NCBI GenBank assembly: GCA_905214305.1
Contig: CAJMLK010000037.1
Location: 1 to 25,188 of the forward strand
Direction of reading: 5' to 3'
DNA length: 25,188 nucleotides
Origin: an uncultured bacterium
GTDB taxonomy: Bacteria > Desulfobacterota > Desulfovibrionia > Desulfovibrionales > Desulfovibrionaceae
Part shown: positions 7,883 through 16,205 of the stretch, in pieces
How positions within the stretch are numbered: the stretch's first letter is position 1
Layout: each line of letters opens with the position of its first letter
Position numbers and translations under genes: made by a program
The notes under the pieces: model-generated
Told to the model about the DNA's origin: nothing
What the model saw: only the letters and a program-made list of their open reading frames with translations
Databases searched by the model: none

Positions 7883-9538
7883 TCAGTCCACGCGGTGGTG
7901 GCATCCCAGGCTGGCGCGGTTGCGCATGGCCGCCTGGATGATGACGTAAGCCGTCTGTGAACCGTGAAAAAGGTCCACCAGGCGTCGTGAAATGCGAGTA
8001 TACTTGTAAAAGTCGTGGATATGCCGCACAAGGTCGCGCATGTCTTCAAAGGCCCGGCGCAGGCGCGCCTCTGTGCGCGAAATGCCCACATAGTTCCACA
8101 TGGTGTTGCGAATGTTTGTCCAGTCCTGTGCTACGAGGGCGGGGTCATCGCGGCGTTCGTCCCCTTCGTGCAGCCAGTCGGGAATGGCGGCGGCGAGGCT
8201 TTTGGGCAGCCCGCTTTCAGCCTTGAGGCGGCGGCCCAGATCTTTGCCGCAGCTGACGCCCCAGACCAGAGCCTCAAGCAGGGATGTGCTCGCCAGACGG
8301 TTGGCCCCGTGCAGCCCCGTGCAGGCGCATTCGCCAATGGCGTAAAGGCCGCGCATGGATGTACGCCCGCGTTCATCGGTGAGCACGCCGCCACAGAAGT
8401 AGTGGGCAGCAGGCACGACGGGGATGGGTTCGCGGCGGATGTCGATGCCCGCTTCGAGACATTTCTGGAAAACCGTGGGAAAGCGCGTGGGCAGGTCCTG
8501 CTTTACGCCGCTTACGTCCAGGAAAAGGCAGGGAGCACCGTTATGCAGCATTTCGTGCATCATGGCCTGAGCCACCACGTCACGCGGGGCCAGGTCGCCA
8601 CGCGAATCATAGCCCTGCATGAAGGGCTGGCCCTTGTGGTTGAGCAGGCGCGCGCCCTCGCCGCGCATGGCCTCGGTAATGAGCGAACGGCGATTGCTGC
8701 GCTCTTCATAAAGGGCCGTGGGGTGAAACTGCATGAATTCAAGGTTTGCCAGGTCCACGCCGGCGCGAAAGGCCATGGAAACGCCCGTGCCCACGCAGCC
8801 CGGAGCGTTGGTGGAATGCAGAAAAACCTGCCCCACGCCGCCTGTGGCAAGCACTGTCCAGTCTGCGAGGATGGTTTCCGGTTCGCCGCTTTCCTCGTTA
8901 AGAACATACGCGCCCATGCAGCGGTTGCTGGTCTCGTAGCGGTATTGCGAGGTTTTGGCGTGGTGGCGGCTTGTGAGAAGGTCGATGGCGGCGCGGTGGT
9001 GCAGCCGGGTGATGCGCGGGTGGGTCATGATCTGGGCCGTAAGCCCTTCCATGATGGCCCGGCCCGAATAATCGCGGCAATGCAGGATGCGCGGGGTGGA
9101 ATGCCCCCCCTCGCGGGTCAGGTTGAAGCTGCCGTCCTCGTTGCGGTCAAAGGGGACCCCGGCGCGCTTGATAAGCATGTCATCAACGCATGAAGGCCCC
9201 TGTCGGCAGAGAAAGCGCACGGCCTTGCGGTAGTTGTAATTGTGCCCGGCTACAAGGATATCCTTTTCCAGAGCAAGGGCATCATCGCTGTTTCGTGCTC
9301 CGGCGGTTTCCGTCCCGTCGTTGTTGGCGGGGTCGGCACGATAGATGATGCCGCCCTGAGCCAGTTCGGAATTGCCGTCCAGCAACTGGCTGCCGGCGTT
9401 GATAAGAAGCACTTCATGCCCGGCATCGGCCAGCGTAAGAGCGGCGGTGCATCCGGCAATGCCCGAACCAATAATTAATACGGGCACATGACGGCGACTG
9501 ACATTCACGGCACAAACCTCATTGGCCGCATACTTCAA
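7883..9538 (-). CDS. nadB: L-aspartate oxidase (NadB)
   Basis: This 551-aa FAD enzyme oxidises L-aspartate to iminoaspartate, the first step of de novo NAD synthesis; under anaerobic conditions the family uses fumarate as electron acceptor. Motifs are the dinucleotide-binding VLIIGSGIAG near residue 20, NSELAQGGI, TREGGHSTPRILHCRDYSGRAIMEGL, MQFHPTALYEE, and the C-terminal FAD motif GANRLASTSLLEALVWG. ATG at 9538 overlaps the nadA end by 20 bases. An alternative GTG at 9508 has a better-placed GAGG ribosome binding site created by the nadA stop, and would give 541 aa. Either start keeps the whole fold. It is third in the order nadC-nadA-nadB. Confidence 0.95.
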   Translation of the reverse strand: MKYAANEVCAVNVSRRHVPVLIIGSGIAGCTAALTLADAGHEVLLINAGSQLLDGNSELAQGGIIYRADPANNDGTETAGARNSDDALALEKDILVAGHNYNYRKAVRFLCRQGPSCVDDMLIKRAGVPFDRNEDGSFNLTREGGHSTPRILHCRDYSGRAIMEGLTAQIMTHPRITRLHHRAAIDLLTSRHHAKTSQYRYETSNRCMGAYVLNEESGEPETILADWTVLATGGVGQVFLHSTNAPGCVGTGVSMAFRAGVDLANLEFMQFHPTALYEERSNRRSLITEAMRGEGARLLNHKGQPFMQGYDSRGDLAPRDVVAQAMMHEMLHNGAPCLFLDVSGVKQDLPTRFPTVFQKCLEAGIDIRREPIPVVPAAHYFCGGVLTDERGRTSMRGLYAIGECACTGLHGANRLASTSLLEALVWGVSCGKDLGRRLKAESGLPKSLAAAIPDWLHEGDERRDDPALVAQDWTNIRNTMWNYVGISRTEARLRRAFEDMRDLVRHIHDFYKYTRISRRLVDLFHGSQTAYVIIQAAMRNRASLGCHHRVD

Positions 9539-10565
9539 GCATGCGGGTTAGCGAGAGACGGGCGGGGGGGCAGAGTTCCTCCTCGATCGCCAGAGGGGTG
9601 GCTTTTTGAGCGCAAATTGCATCAAGAACAGTCCAGAGCTTTTTTTCCGTCACTTTGGCCATGTTGCCGCAAATGGCGTGCCCCAGAGGGATGATGCGGC
9701 ACTGGCCCGCATGGCGGGCTGCAAGGCGGTGGACAAGATTGTTCTCGGTTCCCACGATAAGGGTGGAACCCGGAGCTTCCGCGGCCACGCGGGCCGCGTC
9801 TTTGATAAGGTAGGATGTGGAGCCTGCCCCGTCGCAGACGGCAATGACGTCTTCGCGGCACTCGGGGTGGGCAATGACGCGGCAGCCCGGGTGCGCGGCG
9901 CGCATTTCACGCACATCGTCAGGGTCAAAGCGGGCGTGGATGGCGCAGCAGCCGGGCCAGAGCAGCAGTTTTCTGTCCAGTGCCTGAGTTTCCGGTTCCA
10001 CCAGCCCCTTTGATCCTATGCGCAGCACATGTCTTTCGTGCGGAGCGATGCCAAGGGCCGTTGCCGTATTGTTGCCCAGATGCATGTCGGGCAAAAACAG
10101 CACGCCGTCACCCTGCTTCATGGCCCATTGCAGCATGATGCCCGCATTGGCGGACGTGCATACGGCCCCGCCGTATTCGCCCACCACGGCCTTGAGGGCC
10201 AGGTCGGTGTTGACGTAGGCCAGAGGAATAACCTTGCGGCCCAGGGCGTAAAGCTGTTCCAGCACCTTGCGGGCCAGCGGGGCGGGGGTCATGCGCGACA
10301 TGAGACAGTCCGCGTCCATGCTTGGCAGATAGACAGCCTGACCCGGCTTTGCCAGCAAGGCGGCGGATTCGCCCATAAAATAGACACCGCAGAAAACGAT
10401 GTGTTCAGCGTTGACCTGGGGCACGCGGCGGGCCAGCTCCAGCGAGTCGCCCGTGATGTCGCAGTGCTGCACCACGGCGTCGTTCTGGTAGTGGTGCCCC
10501 ATGATGCAGAGCCTGTCGCCAAGCTGGCGCTTGATAGCCTGAATACCGGCACTGATGTCTTGCAT
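9519..10565 (-). CDS. nadA: Quinolinate synthase (NadA)
   Basis: This 348-aa [4Fe-4S] enzyme condenses iminoaspartate from NadB with dihydroxyacetone phosphate to form quinolinate. The expected cluster cysteines are C87 (SMDADCLMS), C207 in WPGCCAIH (C206 is adjacent), and C299 in AICGNMAKV. Other family motifs are IMGHHYQNDAVV, FCGVYFMGESA, YVNT, HPECREDV, and STSYLI near residue 250. The ATG at 10565 has AGGGA about 8-9 bases upstream. It lies 40 bases after nadC and overlaps nadB, so synthase and oxidase are probably made together. This makes sense because iminoaspartate is unstable. Confidence 0.97.
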   Translation of the reverse strand: MQDISAGIQAIKRQLGDRLCIMGHHYQNDAVVQHCDITGDSLELARRVPQVNAEHIVFCGVYFMGESAALLAKPGQAVYLPSMDADCLMSRMTPAPLARKVLEQLYALGRKVIPLAYVNTDLALKAVVGEYGGAVCTSANAGIMLQWAMKQGDGVLFLPDMHLGNNTATALGIAPHERHVLRIGSKGLVEPETQALDRKLLLWPGCCAIHARFDPDDVREMRAAHPGCRVIAHPECREDVIAVCDGAGSTSYLIKDAARVAAEAPGSTLIVGTENNLVHRLAARHAGQCRIIPLGHAICGNMAKVTEKKLWTVLDAICAQKATPLAIEEELCPPARLSLTRMLEVCGQ

Positions 10566-10605
10566 TGTCTTGTCCCTGTGCTGAAAGTGGCAGACCCGCG
10601 CGGCA

Positions 10606-11493
10606 TCAGGCCGACAGCAGGGTCATGCTGAAGTCCGCCGCCACGGCGGAATGGGTAAGCCGTCCCACGGAGATGAAGTCCGGCCTGCGGGGAGCCGTAA
10701 GGGCCAGTTCGCGCAGATTTTCCAGCCGCACGCCGCCGCTGACCTCGGTTTCAATATCCGGAGGAACCAGCGCCAGCGCCTCGCTCAGCAGCGCGCCACC
10801 CATATTGTCCATCATGATCCGGTCGGCGCGTGCGGCAATGGCTTCGCGTACGTGGGCGAGGGTGCGGCACTCTACCTCGATGGGGGGGCAGGGGGCATAG
10901 CGTTTGCGCAGGGCAGCCACGGCCGAGGCAATGGAGCCGGCGGCATCAATGTGGTTGTCCTTGAGCATGAGCATTTCAGTGAGATTTTTGCGGTGGTTGG
11001 ATGCGCCGCCCGCCTGCACGGCGTATTTTTCCGGCCAGCGCAGACCGGGAGTGGTCTTGCGCGTGTCGAGCAGGCGCACGCCGGTTCCCTCAAGTTCCCG
11101 CACGTAGCTGGCCGTGAGGTTGGCGATACCCGAAAGATGGGTTATGAAGTTCAGAATGACGCGCTCGGCCTTGAGCATGCTCACCGCCGGGGCGGTGATG
11201 CGGGCCACCTCTGTCATGGCGGGCACGCGGTCCGTTTCGCGCACCAGTGCCTGCCACCTGAAAGGCGCGCCCATGCTGCGGAATACCGGGCCGATAATGG
11301 GCAGGCCCACCACCAGAGTATCCTCTTTGGCACGTATGACCGCATTCATCTGCGCGTCAGGCGAGAAAAGACCCGTGGCGGTCAGTTCCGGCCCGTCTTC
11401 TTCCAGGGCGAGATCTATGGATTTTTGTAGAAGCCGCCGTCCTTCGGGAGAAAAAAAAGCGGCCCAGGGCGTATACATTGCGCTTGTTCCCAT
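10606..11493 (-). CDS. nadC: Nicotinate-nucleotide pyrophosphorylase, carboxylating (NadC)
   Basis: This 295-aa quinolinate phosphoribosyltransferase converts quinolinate and PRPP to nicotinate mononucleotide and CO2. Motifs are EEDGPELTATGLF near residue 31, ILNFITHLSGIA, LLDTRKTTPGLRWPEKYAVQAGGASNHR with the PRPP- and substrate-contacting basic residues, MLMLKDNHI, EVECRT, IMMDNM, and EVSGGV near the C-terminus. ATG at 11493 is used; a second ATG at 11478 is equally possible, since neither has a strong ribosome binding site. It is the first gene of the nadC-nadA-nadB operon and is divergent from mgtE. Confidence 0.96.
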   Translation of the reverse strand: MGTSAMYTPWAAFFSPEGRRLLQKSIDLALEEDGPELTATGLFSPDAQMNAVIRAKEDTLVVGLPIIGPVFRSMGAPFRWQALVRETDRVPAMTEVARITAPAVSMLKAERVILNFITHLSGIANLTASYVRELEGTGVRLLDTRKTTPGLRWPEKYAVQAGGASNHRKNLTEMLMLKDNHIDAAGSIASAVAALRKRYAPCPPIEVECRTLAHVREAIAARADRIMMDNMGGALLSEALALVPPDIETEVSGGVRLENLRELALTAPRRPDFISVGRLTHSAVAADFSMTLLSA

Positions 11494-11594
11494 TTCTTTC
11501 GCATGCTAAGTGAGAGGGTGCCGCCCCGGTCAGAATGCCACGCGCGGCATATTGACCCATGCGGCGTCCTGCGCCGTTGGGCGGGTGATTGGAA

Positions 11595-11623
11595 TAGATA
11601 GAATGCCCAGTGCGTCGCGTCAA
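11595..11623 (-). promoter_or_regulatory. Candidate sigma-70 promoter of nadCAB
   Basis: Read on the minus strand: TTGACG, a 17-base spacer, then TATCTA, about 100 bases upstream of the nadC ATG. The -35 is good and the -10 is poor (3 of 6). No known NAD-responsive operator was recognised near it. Confidence 0.3.
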
Positions 11624-11655
11624 GCTGCGTGAACCTCGAGAGCATTTTCACATAT

Positions 11656-11694
11656 GCGCCTTGCCGCATGGGAGGCGCTTTTCACGGCTTTTTT
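11656..11694 (+). promoter_or_regulatory. Stem-loop and T-tracts in the mgtE leader
   Basis: GCGCCT (11656-11661) pairs with AGGCGC (11673-11678). TTTT follows directly, then TTTTTT at 11689-11694, about 37 bases before the mgtE ATG. It resembles a weak attenuator. Mg2+-dependent leaders are known for mgtE genes, but I do not recognise an M-box or ykoK riboswitch here, and the 11-base loop is unconvincing. Confidence 0.25.
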
Positions 11695-11730
11695 GCTCCT
11701 TCGGGAAGTATTTTGGGCTAAAGGCGCGCT

Positions 11731-13359
11731 ATGGCAGATTATCGTAAAAAAGAACATGACATGCGGCCTGTTGAGGTCACGGAGCGGGAGGACGCCCGTA
11801 CCATCGTGCCGTTGACGCAAGAACCGGAATGCGGCGCAACGGCCGATTCCTCTTCGCACGGCACGGCCTGCGCGTGTTCCCATGCCGATGCGGCGCGCGC
11901 ATCCGGCCACAGTCCTGCCGCTGCTGACGGCGCGGGTTCCGAAGACCATGCGGCTGCGGGCGCTCCGCAAGATGCGCCTTTTTCTGCGGTTTCTGCCTGT
12001 GCCCCGCATGACGGCGATGACCGGACCCAATCATCGGACATGCACGACAACGCGCCCTCCGCTGATGAAGAATACGGGCCGGAATTTCTGGATCAGGAAT
12101 TCATCCACCCGGCCGACATGGCCGACCATCTGGAGAACCTGAGTCTTGAAAAGCAGGTCAGCACGCTTGCCCGCATGTCCAAAGAGGACGCGGCCGAAGC
12201 ACTGGCTGAGCTGGACGGCAACGTGGCCGTGGACGTGCTGGAAAATCTGGATACGGACGTAGCCGCCCAGATTATCGCAGAAATGTCCCCGGACGACGCC
12301 GCCGACGTGCTGGACGAGCTGGAAGAGGACCACCGCGACGCCCTGCTGGAAAAACTGACCCGCGAAGATTCCGAAGAATTGCGCAATCTGCTCAATTTTG
12401 ATCCGGACTCCGCGGGCGGGGCCATGAATACCGAGCTCATCCTGCTGGAGTGCACCCAGACAGTGGATGAGGCCATTGCCCATATCCGTTCTGAAATGGC
12501 CGAAAAGGAAAGTCCCTATTACGGCTATGTGGTAGACCCGCACGACGTGCTTGTGGGTGTGCTTTCCCTGCGCGACCTCATGCTGGCCCGTCCCGGAACC
12601 ATTGTGGGCGATGCCGTGGGCGGGCAGAGCGTCATCAGCGTTACCTATGATACGGACAGGCGCGAGGTTGCCAGCCTGCTTTCGCACTACAATTTCATGG
12701 CCATGCCTGTTGTGGACAACGAAGGCCACATCATGGGCGTCATTACCTATGACGATATCATGGATATCATGCATGAAGAGGCCAGCGCCGACATGCTGGG
12801 CATGGTGGGTGCTGACCCGGAAGAAAGCGTGGACACGCCCTGGCGCGAGAGTGTGCGCAAGCGCCTGCCCTGGCTTTTTGTAAACATGTTCAATTCGGCG
12901 CTTTCGGCGTCGGTGGTTTACATGTTTGAAGGCAGCATTGCCGAAATGGCCGTGCTTGCCGTGCTCATGCCCATGGTTGCCAATCAGGCGGGCAATACGG
13001 GCCAGCAGGCCCTTGCCGTTATGATCCGGCAGCTGGCTACAGACCGCTTTGACCAGAAAAAAGCATGGATGGCCGTGGTGCGCGAGGGCAAGATCGGCCT
13101 TGTGACCGGCATAGTGATGGCTTTTACGGCCTTTTTCGGCGTGTGGTGGTTTACGGGGGTTGCGGCCATCGGGGCAGTCATGGGCGGGGCGCTCATGTGC
13201 GACATGCTGCTCGGGGCCATTTCCGGCGGCTCCATACCGCTTATTTTCCGTGCGTTGGGGCGTGACCCCGCGCACGCTTCCAGCATATTTCTCACCACCA
13301 TTACGGATGGCGCGGGCTTTTTCATTTTTCTCGGGCTGGCTTCGCTTTTTCTGCTGTAG
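11731..13359 (+). CDS. mgtE: Magnesium transporter MgtE
   Basis: This 542-aa inner-membrane Mg2+ channel has the standard order: cytoplasmic MgtE N domain (about 125-225, repeated DAADVLDELEEDHRDALLEKL-type helices), a CBS pair (about 232-350, GVLSLRDLML and GVITYDDIMDIM), a connecting helix, and five membrane segments (about 380-542). The pore signature PMVANQAGNTG is at 414-424, and the conserved aspartate of TTITD is D526. The first 110 residues are an extension rich in Ala, His, Asp and Ser with several Cys, absent from typical 450-aa MgtE proteins and probably disordered. AAGG lies 7 bases before the ATG. The protein closes in response to cytosolic Mg2+ in the studied family members. Confidence 0.96.
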   Translation: MADYRKKEHDMRPVEVTEREDARTIVPLTQEPECGATADSSSHGTACACSHADAARASGHSPAAADGAGSEDHAAAGAPQDAPFSAVSACAPHDGDDRTQSSDMHDNAPSADEEYGPEFLDQEFIHPADMADHLENLSLEKQVSTLARMSKEDAAEALAELDGNVAVDVLENLDTDVAAQIIAEMSPDDAADVLDELEEDHRDALLEKLTREDSEELRNLLNFDPDSAGGAMNTELILLECTQTVDEAIAHIRSEMAEKESPYYGYVVDPHDVLVGVLSLRDLMLARPGTIVGDAVGGQSVISVTYDTDRREVASLLSHYNFMAMPVVDNEGHIMGVITYDDIMDIMHEEASADMLGMVGADPEESVDTPWRESVRKRLPWLFVNMFNSALSASVVYMFEGSIAEMAVLAVLMPMVANQAGNTGQQALAVMIRQLATDRFDQKKAWMAVVREGKIGLVTGIVMAFTAFFGVWWFTGVAAIGAVMGGALMCDMLLGAISGGSIPLIFRALGRDPAHASSIFLTTITDGAGFFIFLGLASLFLL

Positions 13360-13445
13360 CCGCGCAGCCTGTCCGCCCGCCGGGGAACGGCCGCCCGCAC
13401 GGCCCCCCTGTCACCGTTCTGAACAAAGGATGATTGGACAGGCGT

Positions 13446-14117
13446 ATGGAAATCTGCCGCATCCTGCTGGTTGACGACCACAAGCTGCTTATGGAAGGTG
13501 TGCGCAGCCTGCTGGCCCCCTATGCGCATCTGCGGGTAGTGGGCATGGCCCTTGGTGGCGGCGAGGCTGTGGCTCTGGCCGCCTCGCTGGCCCCGCACGT
13601 CATGGTTCTTGACCTCGGCATGCCCGGCATGAACGGGGTGGAAACCGCCCGAGCCGTGCTTGAGGTGCGCCCGGCCACGCGCATCCTTGTCTATACCGGA
13701 CATGAGGACCAGCGCTGGCTGCCCGAACTTATCGATCTTGGTATCATGGGGCATGTGCGCAAGTCCGAGCCGCCGGGCGTCTTGCTGCGCGCCATTGAAA
13801 GCGTGCGCCGGGGCGAGATTTTCTTAAGTTTTTCCGATCCGGGCGGTCGGCTGGCGGCCCTTTTGCGTGAACGGCGTCAGGCTGCGGACGAATCCGGCCG
13901 TGACGGCTGCGGTGATCTTTCCGCGCTGTCGCCGCGGGAAAAGGAAATCTTCCGTCTGCTGGCCGACGGGCATAGCGTCAAGGCCATTGCAGGCGACCTG
14001 CACATCAGCCCCAAAACCGTAGAAACCCACAAGTATAATCTGCTCACCAAGCTTCAGGCCGGGTCTGTGGGCGATCTGGTCAAGATCGCCATCCGTCACG
14101 GGCTGGTCAAAATCTGA
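13446..14117 (+). CDS. LuxR/NarL-family response regulator
   Basis: This 223-aa regulator has an N-terminal receiver (acidic D10/D11, phospho-acceptor D56 in VMVLDLGMPG, VYTG and the VRKSE position of the conserved Lys) and a C-terminal LuxR-type helix-turn-helix. The latter is seen as LSPREKEIFRLLADGHSVKAIAG then SPKTVETHKYNLLTKL. It is therefore a transcription factor activated by phosphorylation. No kinase gene is adjacent, so its partner is unknown (orphan regulator). ATG at 13446 is used; a TTG at 13434 sits closer to AAAGGA and would add MDRR. It follows mgtE by 86 bases on the same strand and could be co-transcribed. Confidence 0.92.
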   Translation: MEICRILLVDDHKLLMEGVRSLLAPYAHLRVVGMALGGGEAVALAASLAPHVMVLDLGMPGMNGVETARAVLEVRPATRILVYTGHEDQRWLPELIDLGIMGHVRKSEPPGVLLRAIESVRRGEIFLSFSDPGGRLAALLRERRQAADESGRDGCGDLSALSPREKEIFRLLADGHSVKAIAGDLHISPKTVETHKYNLLTKLQAGSVGDLVKIAIRHGLVKI

Positions 14118-14407
14118 TTTTTTACGTCTCGGGCATCTGTTTTTTTTCTTTTTCGGCAGGCGCGTCAGCGTCTTTTTTTGTGCCCTTATTTTGTGCCCTT
14201 ATCCCGCGCCCGCAGCATATCCTCCCGATTTTCTGTCATTTATGCATCGTTTGGGCATCATTGCGGCATCGTGCCGGAAAATTCCCGGTCAACGCGGCTT
14301 CCTGGCCCGCCTGGGGAAAACCCTTAGGTATTTTTTCACAAATCAGGATTCTCCCGATGGTGCGCTCCGGGGCTGGATTTTAGTCTTGCCCTGACCGCAA
14401 AAACAAA
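14118..14407. other. Gap before the tauE-like gene with a 13-bp tandem repeat
   Basis: No credible gene. It begins with T-rich sequence (runs of 6-8 T) just after the regulator stop, which may help end transcription, though no strong stem was found. A perfect 13-base tandem duplication (unit TTTTGTGCCCTTA) lies at 14176-14202. Confidence 0.5.
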
Positions 14408-14426
14408 TGCGCCGGTCAGCGGCGCA
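14391..14426 (+). promoter_or_regulatory. Mutually exclusive stem-loops before the tauE-like gene
   Basis: CTGACCG (14391-14397) can pair perfectly with CGGTCAG (14413-14419). TGCGCCG (14408-14414) can pair perfectly with CGGCGCA (14420-14426). The two helices share 14413-14414 and cannot fully coexist. The second ends directly at the AGGGGGAG ribosome binding site, so alternative folding could change translation of the downstream exporter. Confidence 0.4.
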
Positions 14427-14437
14427 AGGGGGAGACG

Positions 14438-15613
14438 ATGGCCTGTGTTTTTCGTGAATATTCCTCAATGGTTGCAAAAAGCCACATGGCAAGGCTTCTG
14501 TTGTTGCCCGCCATGCTTTTGCTGTGTTTGGCCGCGCCGCTGACGGTTCTGGCCCAGAATGTCGCCGGTGACGCAAATCAGGATCAGGCTGCGGCTGCTG
14601 ATGTGCAGATTGCGCCCTCGCTCTCGCCCTCGCTCTCGCAGGAAGCTGTGCAGGCCTCCGCGCAGGAACCTGGGCTGATGCCCGCCAGGGCTTCCGATCA
14701 GACGGCCGATCCCCTGCTTGCCCAGACGCAGCGACAGGCAGACGCTCAGGCGGACGCCGCCCTTGTGGACAGCCACCCCTGGTGGTTCTGGCCTCTTGCC
14801 CTGCTGTTTTTCTGTTTTATCCTCGGCATAATCGCCGTTATGGCCGGTGTGGGCGGCGGCGTGCTTTTTGTGCCGCTGGTCAGCGGATTTTTTCCCTTCC
14901 ATCTGGATTTCGTGCGTGGTGCTGGCCTGCTGGTGGCACTGGCAGGTGCGCTGGCCGCAGGGCCGGGTCTGCTGCGCCGCAATTTCGCCAATCTGCGTCT
15001 GGCCCTGCCCGTGGCACTCATTGCTTCGGCATGTGCCATTGTGGGGGCCATGCTGGGGCTGGCCTTGCCCACCCACATCATCCAGACCTGTCTTGGCGGA
15101 ACCATTCTTGCCATTGCCGTTCTGCTGCTGCTGTCCAAAAACTCCGTACGTCCCGTGGTGACAAAACAGGATGCCGTGGGTCTGGCCCTTGGCATGGACG
15201 GCGTCTTTCTTGAGCCGAGCACAGGCGAAGTGGTGACGTGGAAAACACATCGCACGGTTGCCGGGCTGCTGCTGTTCATTGTTATCGGCATCATGGCGGG
15301 CATGTTCGGTCTTGGAGCCGGGTGGGCCAACGTGCCCGTGCTCAATCTGCTTATGGGCGCGCCCCTCAAGGTGAGCGTGGGCACATCCAAGTTTCTTCTT
15401 TCCATCACAGATACTTCCGCGGCCTGGGTCTATCTCAATCAGGGCTGCGTCATTCCCCTTATGGCTATTCCGTCCATTGTGGGACTCATGCTCGGCTCTG
15501 TGGTGGGCGTTCGTCTGCTTGCCGTGGCTAAACCCAAGTTCATCCGCTATATGGTGATTTTTGTGCTCCTTTTTTCCGGCGCCAAAGCCCTCATGAAGGG
15601 ACTTGGCTGGTAA
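14438..15613 (+). CDS. TauE/SafE family membrane exporter with secreted N-terminal linker
   Basis: This 391-aa protein has a signal-peptide-like hydrophobic segment (about 17-39, ending LTVLAQ). A polar Ala/Gln/Asp-rich linker follows (about 40-110, with a PSLSPSLS repeat from a 12-base tandem duplication at 14615-14638), then about eight membrane segments from residue 115. The two TauE repeats show as GVGGGVLFVPLVSGFFP and GLGAGWANVPVLNLLMGAPLKVSVGTSKF. The family exports sulfite or organosulfonates in some members, but the substrate here is unknown. The ATG at 14438 has AGGGGGAG immediately upstream; downstream ATGs at 14468 and 14486 are also possible starts. A small membrane protein gene follows after 36 bases. 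Confidence 0.88.
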   Translation: MACVFREYSSMVAKSHMARLLLLPAMLLLCLAAPLTVLAQNVAGDANQDQAAAADVQIAPSLSPSLSQEAVQASAQEPGLMPARASDQTADPLLAQTQRQADAQADAALVDSHPWWFWPLALLFFCFILGIIAVMAGVGGGVLFVPLVSGFFPFHLDFVRGAGLLVALAGALAAGPGLLRRNFANLRLALPVALIASACAIVGAMLGLALPTHIIQTCLGGTILAIAVLLLLSKNSVRPVVTKQDAVGLALGMDGVFLEPSTGEVVTWKTHRTVAGLLLFIVIGIMAGMFGLGAGWANVPVLNLLMGAPLKVSVGTSKFLLSITDTSAAWVYLNQGCVIPLMAIPSIVGLMLGSVVGVRLLAVAKPKFIRYMVIFVLLFSGAKALMKGLGW

Positions 15614-15649
15614 ATTTTCTGACCGGACTGGACTTTTTGGGAGGATAGT

Positions 15650-16081
15650 ATGAATACTGTGGATGTTAAGAATGATATCAAGGCTTCTCCGGCGCAGCTG
15701 CGCTATGCCGACACGCTGTTTTACGGCTCGCTCATAGGCTTTGTCATGATGCTTGTGACCTACGCGCTCTACGTTTTCGGGGTGCTTGAGCCGCAGATAG
15801 CTCTGGACGAGCTGCCGCGCCTGTGGGTTCACAGCGCTGCGGACTACCGTGCGGCGGGCAATATTCCTCAGGGATGGGGCTGGCTTGCTCTGGTGGGCAA
15901 GGGCGACATATGCAATTTTTTGGGCATAGCCTTTCTCGCGGCCCTGACGATCTTCTGTTTTGTGCAGCTTGCCTGGACGCTGGCCCGAAGCAGGCAGTGG
16001 CTTATGATGTGTATCGCCATTGCCGAGGTGCTGGTGCTGAGTCTTGCGGCTTCCGGCGTGCTGGTGGCCGGAGCGCATTAG
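15650..16081 (+). CDS. Small membrane protein partner of the TauE-like exporter
   Basis: This 143-aa protein has three predicted membrane segments: about residues 21-46 (TLFYGSLIGFVMMLVTYALY), 83-106 (NFLGIAFLAALTIFCFVQLA) and 115-140 (WLMMCIAIAEVLVLSLAASG). A soluble segment rich in Trp and aromatic residues lies between the first two. GGGAGGAT is five bases before the ATG. Its position 36 bases after the tauE-like gene, and the frequent pairing of TauE proteins with a small DUF1634-type membrane protein, suggest an accessory subunit. I cannot confirm the DUF1634 match by eye. Confidence 0.8.
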   Translation: MNTVDVKNDIKASPAQLRYADTLFYGSLIGFVMMLVTYALYVFGVLEPQIALDELPRLWVHSAADYRAAGNIPQGWGWLALVGKGDICNFLGIAFLAALTIFCFVQLAWTLARSRQWLMMCIAIAEVLVLSLAASGVLVAGAH

Positions 16082-16090
16082 GGCGGTTTA

Positions 16091-16205
16091 CGCATGAAAT
16101 GAGTTCTGCTCTGCAAGGATTTTCAGGAATATCCTTGCCACGAAATGCAGGCCGGCGGGCTTTTGCCTGTAGTGGATGAGCATTTCAGGTGTCAAATGCT
16201 TTAGA
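16091..16205 (-). repeat. Interspersed hairpin-rich repeat, copy B
   Basis: Reverse orientation relative to copy A. It shares the core GCATTTCGTGGCAAGGAT, AAAATCCTTGCAGAGCAG and CACCTGAAATGCTC (all read on the minus strand). The middle hairpin is degraded (CAGGCAAAAGCCCG), and the terminal TAACTGCTC arm is missing, so this is the shortest copy. It begins about 10 bases after the stop of the small membrane protein gene. Confidence 0.8.

Noticed and set aside
8015..9193. 392-codon plus-strand open frame opposite nadB
   Set aside because: Shadow of nadB third-position GC bias; no family features and no ribosome binding site.
11656..11694. M-box or ykoK Mg2+ riboswitch before mgtE
   Set aside because: The leader is short and I cannot find the conserved core of either riboswitch; only a weak stem with T-tracts is present.
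12031..13275. 414-codon minus-strand open frame opposite mgtE
   Set aside because: Antisense to a canonical MgtE; His-rich low-information translation.
14176..14202. 13-bp tandem duplication as a regulatory iteron
   Set aside because: Only two units in T-rich DNA after a gene end; simple slippage is sufficient explanation.
14465..16078. 537-codon minus-strand open frame spanning the tauE-like gene and its partner
   Set aside because: It covers two real plus-strand membrane protein genes and the gap between them; His/Gln-rich without motifs.
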